The notes beneath the pieces are model-generated. The model had not been told where the DNA came from. It saw only the letters and a list, made by a program, of their open reading frames with translations, and made no database searches. A DNA stretch of 64,000 nucleotides, taken from Tritrichomonas musculus. Taxonomy: Eukaryota > Parabasalia > Tritrichomonadida > Tritrichomonadidae. Shown here piece by piece: positions 63,594 to 64,000 of the stretch (positions are counted from its first letter, which is position 1; each line of letters opens with the position of its first letter). Where the stretch lies: the NCBI GenBank assembly GCA_039105265.1, contig JAPFFF010000020.1, forward strand, positions 1,939,001-2,003,000. The letters are read 5' to 3'. The position numbers and the translations under genes were made by a program.

Positions 63594-64000
63594 ATGACAT
63601 CTCTTTTTTTCCTTCTTGTGCTATTTATTAAAGCTGATTTTAATAAAAAGCCAGTCGTATTAGTTCCTGGTCTCTATGGATCAAATTTGTATGTTTCATA
63701 TGATGAAAAAGCAAAAGTTCCATGGTATTGCCCCAAAAAAGCAGATAATGAACTTTTATGGATCAGAGCAAAGTTGGCATTCCCTCCATTTGTCAACTGT
63801 ATTGCTTATCTTACACAAAACAAGTTCAATAACGAAACTCAAAAACTAGAAAATAATCCAGGTGTCAATATCACAGTAGAAGATTTTGGAAGGCATACTT
63901 CAGTAGATTACATTGTTAAAAATCAAGCTAAGTTCAGAGATTATGATGTAAAAGACAAAAAAGGGAAATTAGAATTTTATGATAGTTTCGGAAGCTATAT
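63594..64000 (+). CDS. LCAT-like phospholipase/acyltransferase, N-terminal part
   Basis: Open from ATG 63594 to the window edge (135 codons, continues beyond). Signal peptide MTSLFFLLVLFIKA, then KKPVVLVPGLYGSNLYVSYD, the conserved start of the lecithin:cholesterol acyltransferase / group XV phospholipase A2 family, then WYCPKKADNELLWIRAKLAF and PPFVNCIAYL. The catalytic Ser, Asp and His would lie outside the window. Probably a secreted or lysosomal lipase. Confidence 0.85.
   Translation, partial: MTSLFFLLVLFIKADFNKKPVVLVPGLYGSNLYVSYDEKAKVPWYCPKKADNELLWIRAKLAFPPFVNCIAYLTQNKFNNETQKLENNPGVNITVEDFGRHTSVDYIVKNQAKFRDYDVKDKKGKLEFYDSFGSY

Overview
The window looks like nuclear DNA of a parabasalid protist, most likely Tritrichomonas or a close trichomonad. 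Reasons: very AT-rich spacers; single-exon genes; a TCA[CT][AT] initiator-like motif 10-25 nt before many ATGs; and a typical trichomonad gene set: BspA-like leucine-rich repeats, DUF3447-ankyrin proteins, TKL kinases joined to Sel1 repeats, a copine, UBR ubiquitin ligases, an LCAT-like lipase, a Polinton fossil and Tc1/mariner remnants. The species name is inference.

Layout. 0.07-3.8 kb: a large palindrome with two almost identical, divergently placed CaMKK/CAMKL-like kinase genes. 4.4-6.4 kb: Polinton fossil. 6.5-7.1 kb: mariner transposase remnant. 8.0-8.8 kb: frameshifted BspA gene. 10-11.3 kb: a second CAMK-type kinase. 12.3-12.8 kb: BspA fragment. 13.0-13.8 kb: foldback elements. 13.9-15.7 kb: secreted CAP-domain protein with a C-terminal NCQHF papain-like domain. 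17.1-17.3 kb: a 240-bp MITE. 17.5-18 kb: small unknown gene. 18.6-19.8 kb: BspA and Sel1 debris. 20-22.7 kb: small membrane protein, orphan UBR C-terminus, BspA fragment. 23.2-30.1 kb: MFS transporter, a 1388-aa triple-pseudokinase/Sel1 protein, and a ubiquitin-like protein. 30.7-50.8 kb: three DUF3447-ankyrin loci, two of them made by an 8.48-kb tandem duplication that carries a TIR element, other inverted repeats and a dead kinase. 51-53.5 kb: gene debris and a 15-bp minisatellite. 55.5-57.1 kb: copine. 58.5-62.4 kb: UBR-box/RING E3 ligase. 63.6 kb to the edge: start of an LCAT-like lipase.

The genes do not form one pathway. Kinases and pseudokinases, a copine and UBR/ubiquitin-like proteins suggest signalling and protein turnover; CAP, BspA, LCAT-like and MFS proteins point to the surface, secretion and transport. 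The rest is repeat-driven turnover: inverted and tandem duplication, MITEs, foldbacks and many gene fragments.

The points most worth a second look are: the ankyrin arrays, built of 188-bp units that each end in a frame change yet vary in codon-like fashion; the chimeric gene at the 8.48-kb duplication junction; the triple pseudokinase; the CAP-papain-like fusion; an 18-bp upstream motif shared by unrelated genes; and the TTAA-flanked MITE. All calls were made by eye; no database search or alignment program was run.
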